Shown: piece by piece, positions 1 to 6,586 of the stretch
How positions within the stretch are numbered: the stretch's first letter is position 1
Layout of the letters: every line of letters starts with the position of its first letter
Source of the DNA: Candidatus Merdenecus merdavium
GTDB taxonomy: Bacteria; Bacillota; Clostridia; Lachnospirales; Lachnospiraceae
Direction: 5' to 3'
DNA length: 14,120 nucleotides
Assembly (NCBI GenBank): GCA_018715425.1
Contig: DVLR01000269.1
Span: 1-14,120, forward strand
Notes under the pieces: generated by a model
What the model was told of the DNA's origin: nothing
Databases searched by the model: none
The model's input: the letters and a program-made list of their open reading frames with translations, nothing else
Made by a program: the position numbers and the translations under genes

Positions 1-12
1 TAATTTTCTTCC

Positions 13-1140
13 TTACTGTGGTAAATATTCATTGGTGAATCCTGTATTTTCTGGTATTGTTTCTTCAGATAAATCATTTTCATTTAACCAATTATAAAAT
101 TCATTCCATCTAACAGGATCAATATACCCCCATTGGTCTACTTCTGCTTTATACTGATTGGCTAGGTATTGCTGACTTGCCAGAACAAGATCTGGATCTA
201 ATTCTGGAGATGATTGACATAAAATCTCCGCTGCTTCCTGGGGATCTTTTATAGCATCTTCATAACCCTTTTTTAAAGCTTCCAAAAATCCTTTTGTTAC
301 TTCCGTGTTTTCTTTCATGTAATCATTATTTCCAATTAAAACTGGAGTATAATAATCAAACACTGGATTTAAATCTGAAAATGCAAAGTAATCGGTCTCT
401 AAATCCGCATTTTCCATAGCGATTCCTCCCCAAGCGTAGTAGATCCAAATAGCATCTACGGATTTCGAGCGAAGAGCCGATACTTCGTCTGTTACTGTAC
501 TTGGAATGAGCTCTACCTGTCCAAAATCTCCACCATCACCTTCCACTACATTTTTAATCATAGCTTTTTCGATGGGAGCATCCCAGGTTGCATACTTCTT
601 TCCTTCTAATCCCTTAGGTTTATCCACACCTTCTCCTGCTCTGGAAACGATTCCTGATGTATTATGCTGAATTAAGGCTGCAATAGCCGATATTGGAAGA
701 GCATGATCCCCTACAATTGCAGGTGCCATACTATCCTGAAAGGATACACCAAACTGAGCCTTTCCTGAAGCAACTAATAAATCTGCACCATCTTCTGGTG
801 GCTGTACTATTTCAACTTCTAATCCGTTTTCTGCAAAATATCCCTTCTCCTGTGCAACATATAGACCAGTATGATTCGTATTAGGAGTCCAGTCTAATAC
901 GAAAGTAACTTTTTCTAGATCCTTTTGATTCGAGCTTACATCTTTAGATTCACTATTGTTTGACTGTGTTTCTATACCACTAGCTTTTGTATCTCCAGAC
1001 TCTTCTTCTCCAGCTGATTGGCTGTTTGATGACTCCTTTTCGGTGTTTTTATCTGTTTCATTGGTCTGCGGATCACTACATCCTGCTAAACTTAACACCA
1101 TAGTCATAGAAAGAATAAAAGCAAGTAATTTTCTCTTCAT
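13..1140 (-). CDS. ThiY/NMT1-type substrate-binding lipoprotein, thiamine or precursor uptake
   Basis: Extracellular solute-binding lipoprotein of an ABC importer, probably for a thiamine precursor (HMP type) or thiamine. A basic start and hydrophobic stretch end in the lipobox LAGC, giving lipid-anchored Cys21. A Ser/Glu/Asn-rich linker of about 50 residues follows, then the NMT1/ThiY fold, which opens with VLDWTPNTNHTGLYVAQEKG and continues with an SGKAQFGVSFQDS stretch. I chose the ATG at 1140 because GAGAGGAT lies just upstream of it; the in-frame ATG at 1161 would add seven residues and has no good ribosome binding site. It is the third gene of the riboswitch-controlled operon, 72 bases after the permease. 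AAGGAAG directly after its stop looks like a ribosome binding site for another gene beyond the left edge, probably the ATPase. The family is clear; the exact ligand is inferred from the TPP riboswitch. Confidence 0.88.
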   Translation of the reverse strand: MKRKLLAFILSMTMVLSLAGCSDPQTNETDKNTEKESSNSQSAGEEESGDTKASGIETQSNNSESKDVSSNQKDLEKVTFVLDWTPNTNHTGLYVAQEKGYFAENGLEVEIVQPPEDGADLLVASGKAQFGVSFQDSMAPAIVGDHALPISAIAALIQHNTSGIVSRAGEGVDKPKGLEGKKYATWDAPIEKAMIKNVVEGDGGDFGQVELIPSTVTDEVSALRSKSVDAIWIYYAWGGIAMENADLETDYFAFSDLNPVFDYYTPVLIGNNDYMKENTEVTKGFLEALKKGYEDAIKDPQEAAEILCQSSPELDPDLVLASQQYLANQYKAEVDQWGYIDPVRWNEFYNWLNENDLSEETIPENTGFTNEYLPQ

Positions 1141-1212
1141 GTTTTTGTATCCTCTCTTCATCTTATTTTTATGATTATCTTATTTTTATCTTTGTACTAT
1201 TAAAACTCTTCC

Positions 1213-1989
1213 TTATGGTCGATTCTCCCAAGGCATACACTTCTTTTTTAAAAAACCAATTGCCCAGGTAAGCAATAAACTAATCATTGATATTAAAAAA
1301 ATAACGGCAAACATTTTATCAAAGGAATATGCTTTGCGAACCCTGGTCATATAAACACCTAGACCATGGAATCCACCTAACCATTCAGAGATAACGGCAC
1401 CTACCACTGCATAGGATGCAGAGATCTTTAAGCCAGCAAAAAACTGGCCAAGAGAACTTGGAAACTTAATATATCGAAAAATCTGCCCTTTACTTGCTCC
1501 CATAGAGCGAAGTAAATGAACAGCATCTTGATCAATGGCTTTAAACCCATCTAATAACCCTACAGTAATTGGAAAAAAGGTTACAATTACAATCAATATA
1601 ATTTTAGGTGTCATTTCATATCCGAACCATAAAACTAATAATGGGGCTATTGCTACTGTTGGGATCGTCTGTGTTAGCACAATTAATGGATAAAAGCTCT
1701 GATACAATTTATCAAAGCGATCCATGAGAACTGCCATAATAAATCCAATGGCTACACCTAGAAGTAAACCCAAAAAGGCCTCTAATAACGTGACTCTGGC
1801 ATTTACCATGAGCAGTGGAAAGTCCTTTATCAATGCTAATATGACATCGAAAGGCGATGGCAACAGGAACTTAGAAATGATTCCTGTTCCTGTTGCAACT
1901 TGCCAAATAACTAATATCACTACTAAAGTTGCTACAGTCCAAACTTTATTGGTGATGTTTTGTAACTTTTTTTTCAATAGTAAGCACAT
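1213..1989 (-). CDS. ABC transporter permease (ThiX/SsuC-like)
   Basis: Inner-membrane permease of the thiamine/precursor importer, 258 residues, with about six hydrophobic helices (first at about 17-36, last at about 226-247). It belongs to the BPD_transp_1 family of SsuC, TauC and ThiX. The EAA-type loop that docks the ATPase is visible near residues 158-187 (HLLRSMGASKGQIFRYIKFP), with the conserved Gly at 164. It lies between the thiamine-binding protein gene, which it overlaps, and the lipoprotein gene. The start is uncertain. The ATG at 1989 touches the AAGGAG motif with no spacing, whereas an in-frame TTG at 1977 has about 12 bases of spacing and would remove four residues. In either case the ribosome binding site lies inside the upstream gene, which suggests translational coupling. 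Confidence 0.9.
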   Translation of the reverse strand: MCLLLKKKLQNITNKVWTVATLVVILVIWQVATGTGIISKFLLPSPFDVILALIKDFPLLMVNARVTLLEAFLGLLLGVAIGFIMAVLMDRFDKLYQSFYPLIVLTQTIPTVAIAPLLVLWFGYEMTPKIILIVIVTFFPITVGLLDGFKAIDQDAVHLLRSMGASKGQIFRYIKFPSSLGQFFAGLKISASYAVVGAVISEWLGGFHGLGVYMTRVRKAYSFDKMFAVIFLISMISLLLTWAIGFLKKKCMPWENRP

Positions 1990-2242
1990 CTCCTTCTGGT
2001 TTATACGTGATTTTAACGTAAGCAGCTACAGAAGGTGCACCTGCGCCAATGGCAATATGCTGGCATTCCTTTACAATATCCATTAATTCATCATAATCAC
2101 CTTCAATGGTTGTTTCAAATGGTCCTACATAATAATTAAGACCTGTACTTTTAATGTAATCAATGACTTCATCTACAATGCGGATTAACTCCTCATCGTT
2201 TTGCGCTACGGGTAAACTTTGAATTGCTACGCTTGCATTCAT
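1946..2242 (-). CDS. Thiamine-binding protein, YkoF/MTH1187 family (PF01910)
   Basis: Small 98-residue protein of the MTH1187/YkoF family. Members form ferredoxin-like alpha/beta oligomers and bind thiamine or its pyrimidine part. The family signature GPFETTIEGDYDEL is at residues 40-53, followed by a helix with QHIAIGAGAP and a final strand VAAYVKITYKP. The ATG has a strong site, AAGGAGGAAG, five bases upstream. There is no signal peptide, so it should act in the cytoplasm, perhaps as a thiamine sensor or carrier for the importer; that role is inferred. It is the first gene after the riboswitch and terminator, and its end overlaps the permease gene by 32-44 bases depending on which permease start is used. 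B. subtilis ykoF likewise lies in a TPP-riboswitch operon with ABC transporter genes. Confidence 0.88.
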   Translation of the reverse strand: MNASVAIQSLPVAQNDEELIRIVDEVIDYIKSTGLNYYVGPFETTIEGDYDELMDIVKECQHIAIGAGAPSVAAYVKITYKPEGDVLTIEKKVTKHHQ

Positions 2243-2324
2243 TCTTTCTTCCTCCTTGTACTTGTTTTATGATAGTAATGTGCATATTTAGGAAATAGAG
2301 CAGTAATCAGATCGTCCTATGATA

Positions 2325-2360
2325 CAAAAAAATCCCCTGACAAAATTCCTGACAGGGGAT
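2325..2360 (-). terminator. Riboswitch-linked intrinsic terminator
   Basis: On the minus strand, ATCCCCTGTCA pairs with TGTCAGGGGAT across a 7-base loop, with one T-T mismatch, and is followed by a run of seven T. An outer pair, CTATGAT with ATCATAG (reaching about 2319 and 2366), could extend the base of the stem around the T run. It lies between the TPP aptamer and the first gene, as expected for TPP-controlled transcription termination. The left arm also partly complements the aptamer end GGGAAATA, a possible antiterminator (inference). Confidence 0.85.
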
Positions 2361-2400
2361 CATAGACTTATTGTGCACTGCTAATAAATAAGTTACTTTA

Positions 2401-2490
<90 letters not shown>

Positions 2491-2500
2491 TTACGTCTTA

Positions 2501-2529
2501 AGTCTACTGCAATCTTTTATGAAAGTCAA
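2501..2529 (-). promoter_or_regulatory. Sigma-A type promoter of the thiamine uptake operon
   Basis: On the minus strand, -35 TTGACT (2524-2529), a 17-base spacer, and -10 TAGACT (2501-2506). The start of transcription would fall near 2494, only a few bases before the first conserved block of the riboswitch. The spacing is ideal; the -10 box matches four of six consensus bases. Confidence 0.6.
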
Positions 2530-2542
2530 GTTCTATTCTTTT

Positions 2543-2570
2543 AAAAAAGATAAGCCACCCTGGACTTACC
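2543..2570 (-). terminator. Intrinsic terminator of spoIIID
   Basis: On the minus strand GGTAAGTC pairs with GGCTTATC (with G-T pairs) around a short loop and is followed by six T. It begins 13 bases after the spoIIID stop and separates that gene from the thiamine operon. Confidence 0.7.
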
Positions 2571-2582
2571 TTTTTCTTACTT

Positions 2583-2846
2583 TTATTTCTTCTTTGATCC
2601 TGCGTGTAGATATTTTTCTCGTGTAGCTAAACCTCCACGTATATGGCGCTCTGACTTGTTTACATCCAATACTTTCCTTGCCTCTATAGCTAAGTTGGGA
2701 TTAATCTGCACTAGTCTTTCTGTAACATCTTTATGCACTGTTGATTTTGATATCCCAAACTCCTTGGCCGTTTGGCGTACCGTTGCATTGTTATGAATGA
2801 TATAATTTGCAATCTCCACTGCTCTTTCTTCTATGTAGCCTTTCAA
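2583..2846 (-). CDS. spoIIID: Sporulation transcriptional regulator SpoIIID
   Basis: DNA-binding protein made in the mother cell that switches the sigma-E regulon and prepares for sigma-K expression in spore formers. The 87-residue length fits the family (B. subtilis has 93). The helix-turn-helix is at residues 22-41 (ATVRQTAKEFGISKSTVHKD). The family-typical TERL..INP, LDVNKSERHIRGG and ATREKY segments follow, and the protein ends in a basic tail. The start is a TTG at 2846 with AGGGGGA seven to eight bases upstream; there is no nearby in-frame ATG. It is transcribed alone between a sigma-E type promoter and its own terminator. This gene is the clearest sign that the organism sporulates. Confidence 0.96.
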   Translation of the reverse strand: MKGYIEERAVEIANYIIHNNATVRQTAKEFGISKSTVHKDVTERLVQINPNLAIEARKVLDVNKSERHIRGGLATREKYLHAGSKKK

Positions 2847-2865
2847 GGAAATCCCCCTGCAATTT

Positions 2866-2881
2866 CAATGTTTTTACATTG
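2866..2881. repeat. 16-base inverted repeat at the spoIIID start of transcription
   Basis: CAATGT-TTTT-ACATTG is a perfect inverted repeat. It overlaps the -10 box (2878-2885) and the expected transcript start of spoIIID. It could be an operator or a 5' RNA hairpin; the sequence does not decide between them. Confidence 0.5.
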
Positions 2882-2904
2882 TATGCAATCGCAGAAGGAA
2901 GTAT
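2878..2904 (-). promoter_or_regulatory. Sigma-E type promoter of spoIIID
   Basis: On the minus strand, CATACAAT (2878-2885) matches the sigma-E -10 consensus CATACA-T exactly, with ATA (2902-2904, in ACATACTT) 16 bases upstream as the -35 element. B. subtilis spoIIID is known to be transcribed by sigma-E, so the match agrees with the gene. Transcription would start near 2870. Confidence 0.7.
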
Positions 2905-2952
2905 GTATTATTCTGGTTGAATGAAGTACAACAATCCTAGATAAAAGGAGTC

Positions 2953-3699
2953 TTATATTTCCTTACAGTAGGTACTAAGTACTGTATAAAATGCATCATC
3001 ATGATCCATTTCTGTAGCTTTTATAATCAGGTCCTTTTCCTTTTTTCTTGTAAAGTTGATGATGATTCCAAAATTGTAAGTACGTTCCTGCATTACAACA
3101 CTGAAATTAGCGATATGAGAAAATTCTATTTCTTTTTCTTTATAAACTAATGTTCCATGACTTACTTTTAAATCTTTGGTCACATCAAACTCTAACTCTT
3201 TTATGTTATCTGGAAAATCATCTCCTAAGACGCTTATTTTATGACGCTCTTTGAGTAAATGAAATAAACCACTATAATCTTTTGTATTGTTTTTATCAAT
3301 GTATATACTTCGCTGCCCATCCTTGAAATAGATTTTAATTCCCTTCTTTTGCCCTGAGGTATAGTCTTCGATTTTTCTGATATCGGTAAATAAAATCTTC
3401 CTTTTGCTTCTGTTTCCATATAAAACAAAATAATCGTCATATACTAAAATTTTTGTGTAAAATACAATCATTGCCGACATAAGGCAAATGAAGATCCCTA
3501 AACAGACAAGACCATACCAATATTGAATCAGCACATCAAATTTAGACCTATCCTGATCTAAGAATTCCACAATGTTTCCATACCATGAGTTTGGTAATTT
3601 ATTCAGCCCTACCCCTAAAGCTGCAATAACAAATCCCATTAAAAATGTGAGCACCCTACTACTTTTTTTAAATTTAAACTCCTTCATCAAGCTCCCCAT
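2953..3699 (-). CDS. Uncharacterised two-helix membrane protein
   Basis: I do not recognise this 248-residue protein as a named family. Two hydrophobic helices (about 15-35 and 60-82) are separated by about 25 polar residues. A mostly beta-strand, Lys-rich soluble part of about 165 residues follows, presumably cytoplasmic. The soluble part has strand patterns that resemble bacterial PH-like domains (ILVYDDYFVLYGNRSKRKI, then IKIYFKDGQRSIYI); this is an impression of fold only. The start could be the ATG at 3699 (GGAGGGAG about 11 bases upstream) or the ATG at 3687 (GGGGAG four bases upstream), a difference of four residues. It has its own promoter. No clear terminator follows, so some read-through into spoIIID is possible. 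Confidence 0.8.
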   Translation of the reverse strand: MGSLMKEFKFKKSSRVLTFLMGFVIAALGVGLNKLPNSWYGNIVEFLDQDRSKFDVLIQYWYGLVCLGIFICLMSAMIVFYTKILVYDDYFVLYGNRSKRKILFTDIRKIEDYTSGQKKGIKIYFKDGQRSIYIDKNNTKDYSGLFHLLKERHKISVLGDDFPDNIKELEFDVTKDLKVSHGTLVYKEKEIEFSHIANFSVVMQERTYNFGIIINFTRKKEKDLIIKATEMDHDDAFYTVLSTYCKEI

Positions 3700-3753
3700 G
3701 TTCTATTTTACTCCCTCCAGTCTTCTATATTTGTCGATAAATGTTATAAAATA

Positions 3754-3782
3754 ATTATACAAGACATTGCAAAATTTGTCAT
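3754..3782 (-). promoter_or_regulatory. Sigma-A type promoter of the 248-residue membrane protein
   Basis: On the minus strand, -35 ATGACA (3777-3782), a 17-base spacer, and a perfect -10 TATAAT (3754-3759), about 50 bases before the ATG at 3699. Confidence 0.65.
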
Positions 3783-3860
3783 CAAACCAGTTCTTACAAT
3801 TGTATATATTATTTGTTACAAAAAACACATTCTGGCCTAACAATTTCGTTCACGCCAAAA

Positions 3861-3891
3861 GCTCCAAAGTACAGTTTAAGTACTTTGGAGC
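3861..3891 (-). terminator. Hairpin terminator of the HtrA-like gene
   Basis: GCTCCAAAGTAC and GTACTTTGGAGC form a perfect 12-pair stem with a 7-base loop, 70 bases after the protease stop. On the minus strand four T follow; on the plus strand three T follow. The short T runs make efficiency uncertain, but position and stem strength fit termination of the protease transcript. Confidence 0.7.
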
Positions 3892-3960
3892 TTTCCTGTA
3901 TCAATACTTGGGGAGAAAATCTTTGATTTTCTGGCTTAATTCTGGAAGGTTACCTTATGA

Positions 3961-5340
3961 TTAACGAAGACTATTTTCCATCATTGGATTGTCTTCCGTT
4001 GATTCTTGTTGTGTATTAGTATCTGTTTCTGCTTTTCCCTGTAATGTTACTTCAAAGGTTTGTTCATCATAACCATCTGCTGTTTTTACTGCAACTTCAA
4101 TAGATACCGTCTCACCAGCTTTATAATACTGTAATTTATTGATTAATTCTGTGGCAGATGTAATAGCAATACCGTCCAACTTCGTAATAATATCACCTTT
4201 TTTAATGCCTGCATCAGCTGCTGCTGACACTTCTGTTACATCACTAACGTAAACACCTACTGGCATTCCATAACGTTCAGATATCTCAGATGTAACGTCG
4301 GTAGGATTTGCAACTCCTAAGTAACCTCTTTCTTCATCGGATGCCTTTTCTCTAGTTGTTTGATTCATTAATTCTTCAATGATTGGTTTTGCTGTAGAAA
4401 CTGGAATTGCATATCCCATACCCTCTACCTCACTAGATGCAAATTTCACAGAGTTAATACCAATGACCTGCCCATTCATATTAAGTAATGCGCCACCACT
4501 ATTACCTGGGTTAATTGCTGCATCCGTTTGAATCAGCTTACTTACCATATTTTCAACTTGGACTTCTCTATCTAATGCACTCACAATTCCAGTTGTAACA
4601 GATTGACCATATCCTAATGCATTACCAATTGCTACTACTTGCTCACCAACGCTAATAGCATCAGAATCTCCAAGTTCTGCAACCTTGATAGCGCTCATGG
4701 TCTCATCTGGAATATCTGTTAATTTAACAGCAATAACCGCCAAATCATTAGATGGATCCGTACCCTTTAACTGTGCTTGAATGATTTCATCATCCACAAA
4801 TTTTACTGTAATCTCATCTGCTGCATCAATAACATGATTATTAGTAGCAATTAACAATTCCGTATCGTTTTGACCAACGATGATTCCAGATCCACTACTA
4901 GGTATTTCTTGTTGCATCGTACCAAAAATACTTTGTACATCTCGAACACTTGTATTTGTAATTGCGACGATAGATGGCATTACATTTTCCGCCACCTCAG
5001 AAACCCCTGACAAAGATTGCCCTTGTGCGCCTGAACCTGTATTTACATTGGATACTGTTTTAGTACTGCTATCACCTGCACTTTGCAATTGATTGGTACT
5101 TATTTGATTATTGGCATATTTACCGCCCAAAGCATTGACACCTAAAAAAGTACCACCTGCAATACCACCAAATAAAACTCCTGACATAACTAGGGCTGTC
5201 ACTTTTTTAGCCATTCCATTTGTCTTTTTAGGATTTTTTTGTGGTGAGTTTCCTGACATACCAAAATCCCCTTGATAATTGTTGTAACCATTGCTTTGCT
5301 GATCTGTATTGTAATATCCATAATTCATATTGTTATCCAT
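3961..5340 (-). CDS. HtrA/DegP-like membrane-anchored serine protease
   Basis: Trypsin-like protease of the HtrA family that degrades misfolded exported proteins at the cell surface. It has 459 residues. An Asn/Gln/Tyr/Gly-rich cytoplasmic tail (1-42) precedes one membrane helix (about 46-70) and a Ser/Gly-rich linker (80-112). The protease domain (about 115-320) carries the complete triad: His169 in ATNNHVIDA, Asp199 in NDLAV and Ser281 in NPGNSGGAL. One PDZ domain follows (about 338-433, starting at YLGV), then an acidic Thr/Gln-rich tail. Helix, protease domain and single PDZ match Gram-positive HtrA proteins. The ATG has AAAGGAGG ten bases upstream. It is a single-gene unit with a terminator downstream and a possible promoter about 210 bases upstream. 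Paralogues cannot be told apart here, so I give no symbol. Confidence 0.95.
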   Translation of the reverse strand: MDNNMNYGYYNTDQQSNGYNNYQGDFGMSGNSPQKNPKKTNGMAKKVTALVMSGVLFGGIAGGTFLGVNALGGKYANNQISTNQLQSAGDSSTKTVSNVNTGSGAQGQSLSGVSEVAENVMPSIVAITNTSVRDVQSIFGTMQQEIPSSGSGIIVGQNDTELLIATNNHVIDAADEITVKFVDDEIIQAQLKGTDPSNDLAVIAVKLTDIPDETMSAIKVAELGDSDAISVGEQVVAIGNALGYGQSVTTGIVSALDREVQVENMVSKLIQTDAAINPGNSGGALLNMNGQVIGINSVKFASSEVEGMGYAIPVSTAKPIIEELMNQTTREKASDEERGYLGVANPTDVTSEISERYGMPVGVYVSDVTEVSAAADAGIKKGDIITKLDGIAITSATELINKLQYYKAGETVSIEVAVKTADGYDEQTFEVTLQGKAETDTNTQQESTEDNPMMENSLR

Positions 5341-5552
5341 AAAAACTTCCTCCTTTATCTTAACCTTTTATATTATTCTTGATTTCCTGTTTCTTTATAT
5401 TTAACATTATAGCCATAAATTATGTTCCTTTTATGGAGAAATTATGTTGATTGTATGATAAAAATGTGTTTTTTCTGTGTATTATACTGTCATAGGAAAA
5501 GTTCTTTTATTTTTCCATAGGAGGATACACAAGTCCCCATATCCTTATCCTT

Positions 5553-5582
5553 ATTATGTACAATAAAAGCCCTATTTGTCAA
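5553..5582 (-). promoter_or_regulatory. Possible promoter of the HtrA-like gene
   Basis: On the minus strand, a perfect -35 TTGACA (5577-5582), an 18-base spacer, and -10 CATAAT (5553-5558, five of six). It would give a leader of about 205 bases before the ATG at 5340. A TATAAT near 5410, with no good -35 box, is the alternative and would give a leader of about 60 bases. Confidence 0.4.
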
Positions 5583-5597
5583 ATCCTTTAAACTAGG

Positions 5598-5638
5598 AAT
5601 ATCCCCATAAAAGCTATGCTCACTTTTATGGGGATATT
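5598..5638. repeat. Perfect 16-pair inverted repeat
   Basis: AATATCCCCATAAAAG and CTTTTATGGGGATATT are exact complements around a 9-base loop (5614-5622). The stem is strong, but neither strand has a T run after it, so it is not a standard intrinsic terminator. It sits just upstream of the possible protease promoter and downstream of the Cys-rich gene. Confidence 0.85.
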
Positions 5639-5660
5639 ATACTCTTATTTATGGAGAAGT

Positions 5661-5697
5661 TAGGAGCCAAGGGATGCTTTGTTTGATCTGGCTCCTA
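5661..5697. repeat. Nine-pair inverted repeat
   Basis: TAGGAGCCA and TGGCTCCTA are exact complements around a 19-base loop. It lies 22 bases from the 16-pair repeat. No T run follows on either strand. Confidence 0.7.
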
Positions 5698-5826
5698 GGT
5701 GCACATCAACGGTTATTTAGGAATGTTACTTTTGGATTCAGGATCATTTTCTTTACCATTAAGCTAGGATTGTATTTTTATTCATATCACTTATTATCCC
5801 ATTCTTATGAATGAACGATCTGTATC

Positions 5827-6372
5827 CTATAAATAGTCTTCTAATGCTGCACAAAGATCTCTCAAACCATCTTCTGCATCACGTATACCTTTTTGAATTT
5901 CTTTTGCAGCTGCGCAGCAATTTCCATCAAGCAGATATTCAGATGCTAAGCAGAAGTGTTTCAAAGATTCCCTAATATCACAAATAGCCTCTTCGATGAG
6001 TCTTTCTACCTTACAGTTATCAAAATCTAATTTACGAAGTACGCAGCATAAAATTTCAATTCCTCTTTCTAATAGACAGATGGCATCTCGAAGTAATTTT
6101 ACTGCTTGACATGCATTACCTCTTTGAGCGCATTTTAAAGCTTCCATTGCTACTTCAATACCTTCTCTGATTTCACAAATACCTGCACGAAGTTCACGAG
6201 TGATCTCGCGAGACACTTGCGTAACTCTATACTTGCAATCAAAGTTTTCTATACAACTTTCTTGCTCACATCCATTATTCCATCTATTATCTTCTTCACA
6301 AACATTCCAAGGTTTGCATTCATGTCTTTCGCTTTCATTGCCTCCATTGTCATAACATTTATTATTAAACAT
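5827..6372 (-). CDS. Cys-rich duplicated helical protein, possible spore component
   Basis: I do not recognise a named family. The 181 residues include 18 Cys. The N-terminal part (1-46) is polar and Asn/Glu-rich with six Cys; the rest is predicted helical and amphipathic. Residues 65-112 and 130-177 are an internal duplication that aligns without gaps at an offset of exactly 65. Shared positions include I65/I130, C66/C131, I68/I133, R69/R134, E70/E135, G85/G150, N86/N151, C88/C153, K92/K157, E102/E167, G104/G169 and C109/C174. No signal peptide or membrane helix is seen. I use the ATG at 6372, which has AAAGGAG eight bases upstream; the in-frame ATG at 6435 has no ribosome binding site and lies upstream of the expected transcript start. 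High Cys content and a sigma-K-like promoter suggest a spore coat or late mother-cell protein. That role is inference. Confidence 0.8.
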   Translation of the reverse strand: MFNNKCYDNGGNESERHECKPWNVCEEDNRWNNGCEQESCIENFDCKYRVTQVSREITRELRAGICEIREGIEVAMEALKCAQRGNACQAVKLLRDAICLLERGIEILCCVLRKLDFDNCKVERLIEEAICDIRESLKHFCLASEYLLDGNCCAAAKEIQKGIRDAEDGLRDLCAALEDYL

Positions 6373-6416
6373 AAGTTCAGCTCCTTTTAACAATTCACCT
6401 TTTTTATAGGTTACTT

Positions 6417-6445
6417 TAATATATGCGTTTCTCATAAAATGTGTT
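6417..6445 (-). promoter_or_regulatory. Possible sigma-K-like promoter of the Cys-rich protein
   Basis: On the minus strand, CATATATTA (6417-6425) fits the sigma-K -10 pattern CATA-N3-TA, and AACA (6442-6445) holds the AC of the -35 pattern with 17 bases between AC and CATA. The pattern is short and AT-rich DNA can match it by chance. It would start transcription near 6410, downstream of the ATG at 6435, which agrees with translation from 6372. Confidence 0.4.
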
Positions 6446-6480
6446 AATCTGAAGAACTTCTTTTATAAATAAATAGAAGC

Positions 6481-6510
6481 AAAACTAAAATATAAGATCT
6501 TTTTAGTTTT
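6481..6510. repeat. Ten-pair AT-rich inverted repeat upstream of the BFD-like gene
   Basis: AAAACTAAAA and TTTTAGTTTT are exact complements around a 10-base loop. The repeat ends four bases before the -35 box of the plus-strand gene, so it could be an operator. It could also be a weak terminator for upstream plus-strand transcription. Confidence 0.45.
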
Positions 6511-6514
6511 TTAA

Positions 6515-6544
6515 TTGATCTTCGTAGGTAAGGTATGATATAAT
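6515..6544 (+). promoter_or_regulatory. Promoter of the BFD-like gene, extended -10
   Basis: -35 TTGATC (6515-6520), an 18-base spacer, and a perfect -10 TATAAT (6539-6544) preceded by TGA, giving the extended -10 form TGnTATAAT. The ATG is 43 bases downstream. Confidence 0.75.
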
Positions 6545-6586
6545 TATGTATATATATAAATACAATTTAACAAGGAGTACTGATCA

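Larger units (their letters stand above)
5341..5826. other. 486-base gap without a supported gene
   Basis: This AT-rich stretch lies between the protease and the Cys-rich protein. No reading frame with a ribosome binding site and useful length was found on either strand. It holds the protease ribosome binding site (AAAGGAGG), a possible minus-strand promoter (5553-5582) and two strong inverted repeats (5598-5638 and 5661-5697). No clear T-rich terminator for the Cys-rich gene was seen; only a weak five-pair hairpin (CATTC/GAATG) lies just after its stop. A minus-strand 17-codon frame around 5710-5760 has no ribosome binding site and was not called. Confidence 0.7.

Noticed and set aside
1724..2086. 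Plus-strand open frame of 120 codons
   Set aside because: It lies antisense across the permease and thiamine-binding genes, both of which have clear family motifs and ribosome binding sites.
2549..2570. T-box-like GGGTGG within the spoIIID terminator
   Set aside because: The conserved T-box bulge sequence does not continue, no specifier structure precedes it, and the element is explained as a terminator.
3767..3964. Plus-strand open frame of 65 codons between the orphan membrane protein and the protease
   Set aside because: It has no ribosome binding site, runs straight through the strong protease terminator hairpin, and its translation looks random.
5700..5770. Minus-strand frame of 17 codons (starts MVKKMILNPK) in the gene-free gap
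   Set aside because: Too short, with no ribosome binding site and no recognisable features.
6373..6435. Upstream in-frame ATG extending the Cys-rich protein by 21 residues
   Set aside because: No ribosome binding site precedes it, the added residues differ in character from the rest, and an excellent site serves the ATG at 6372.
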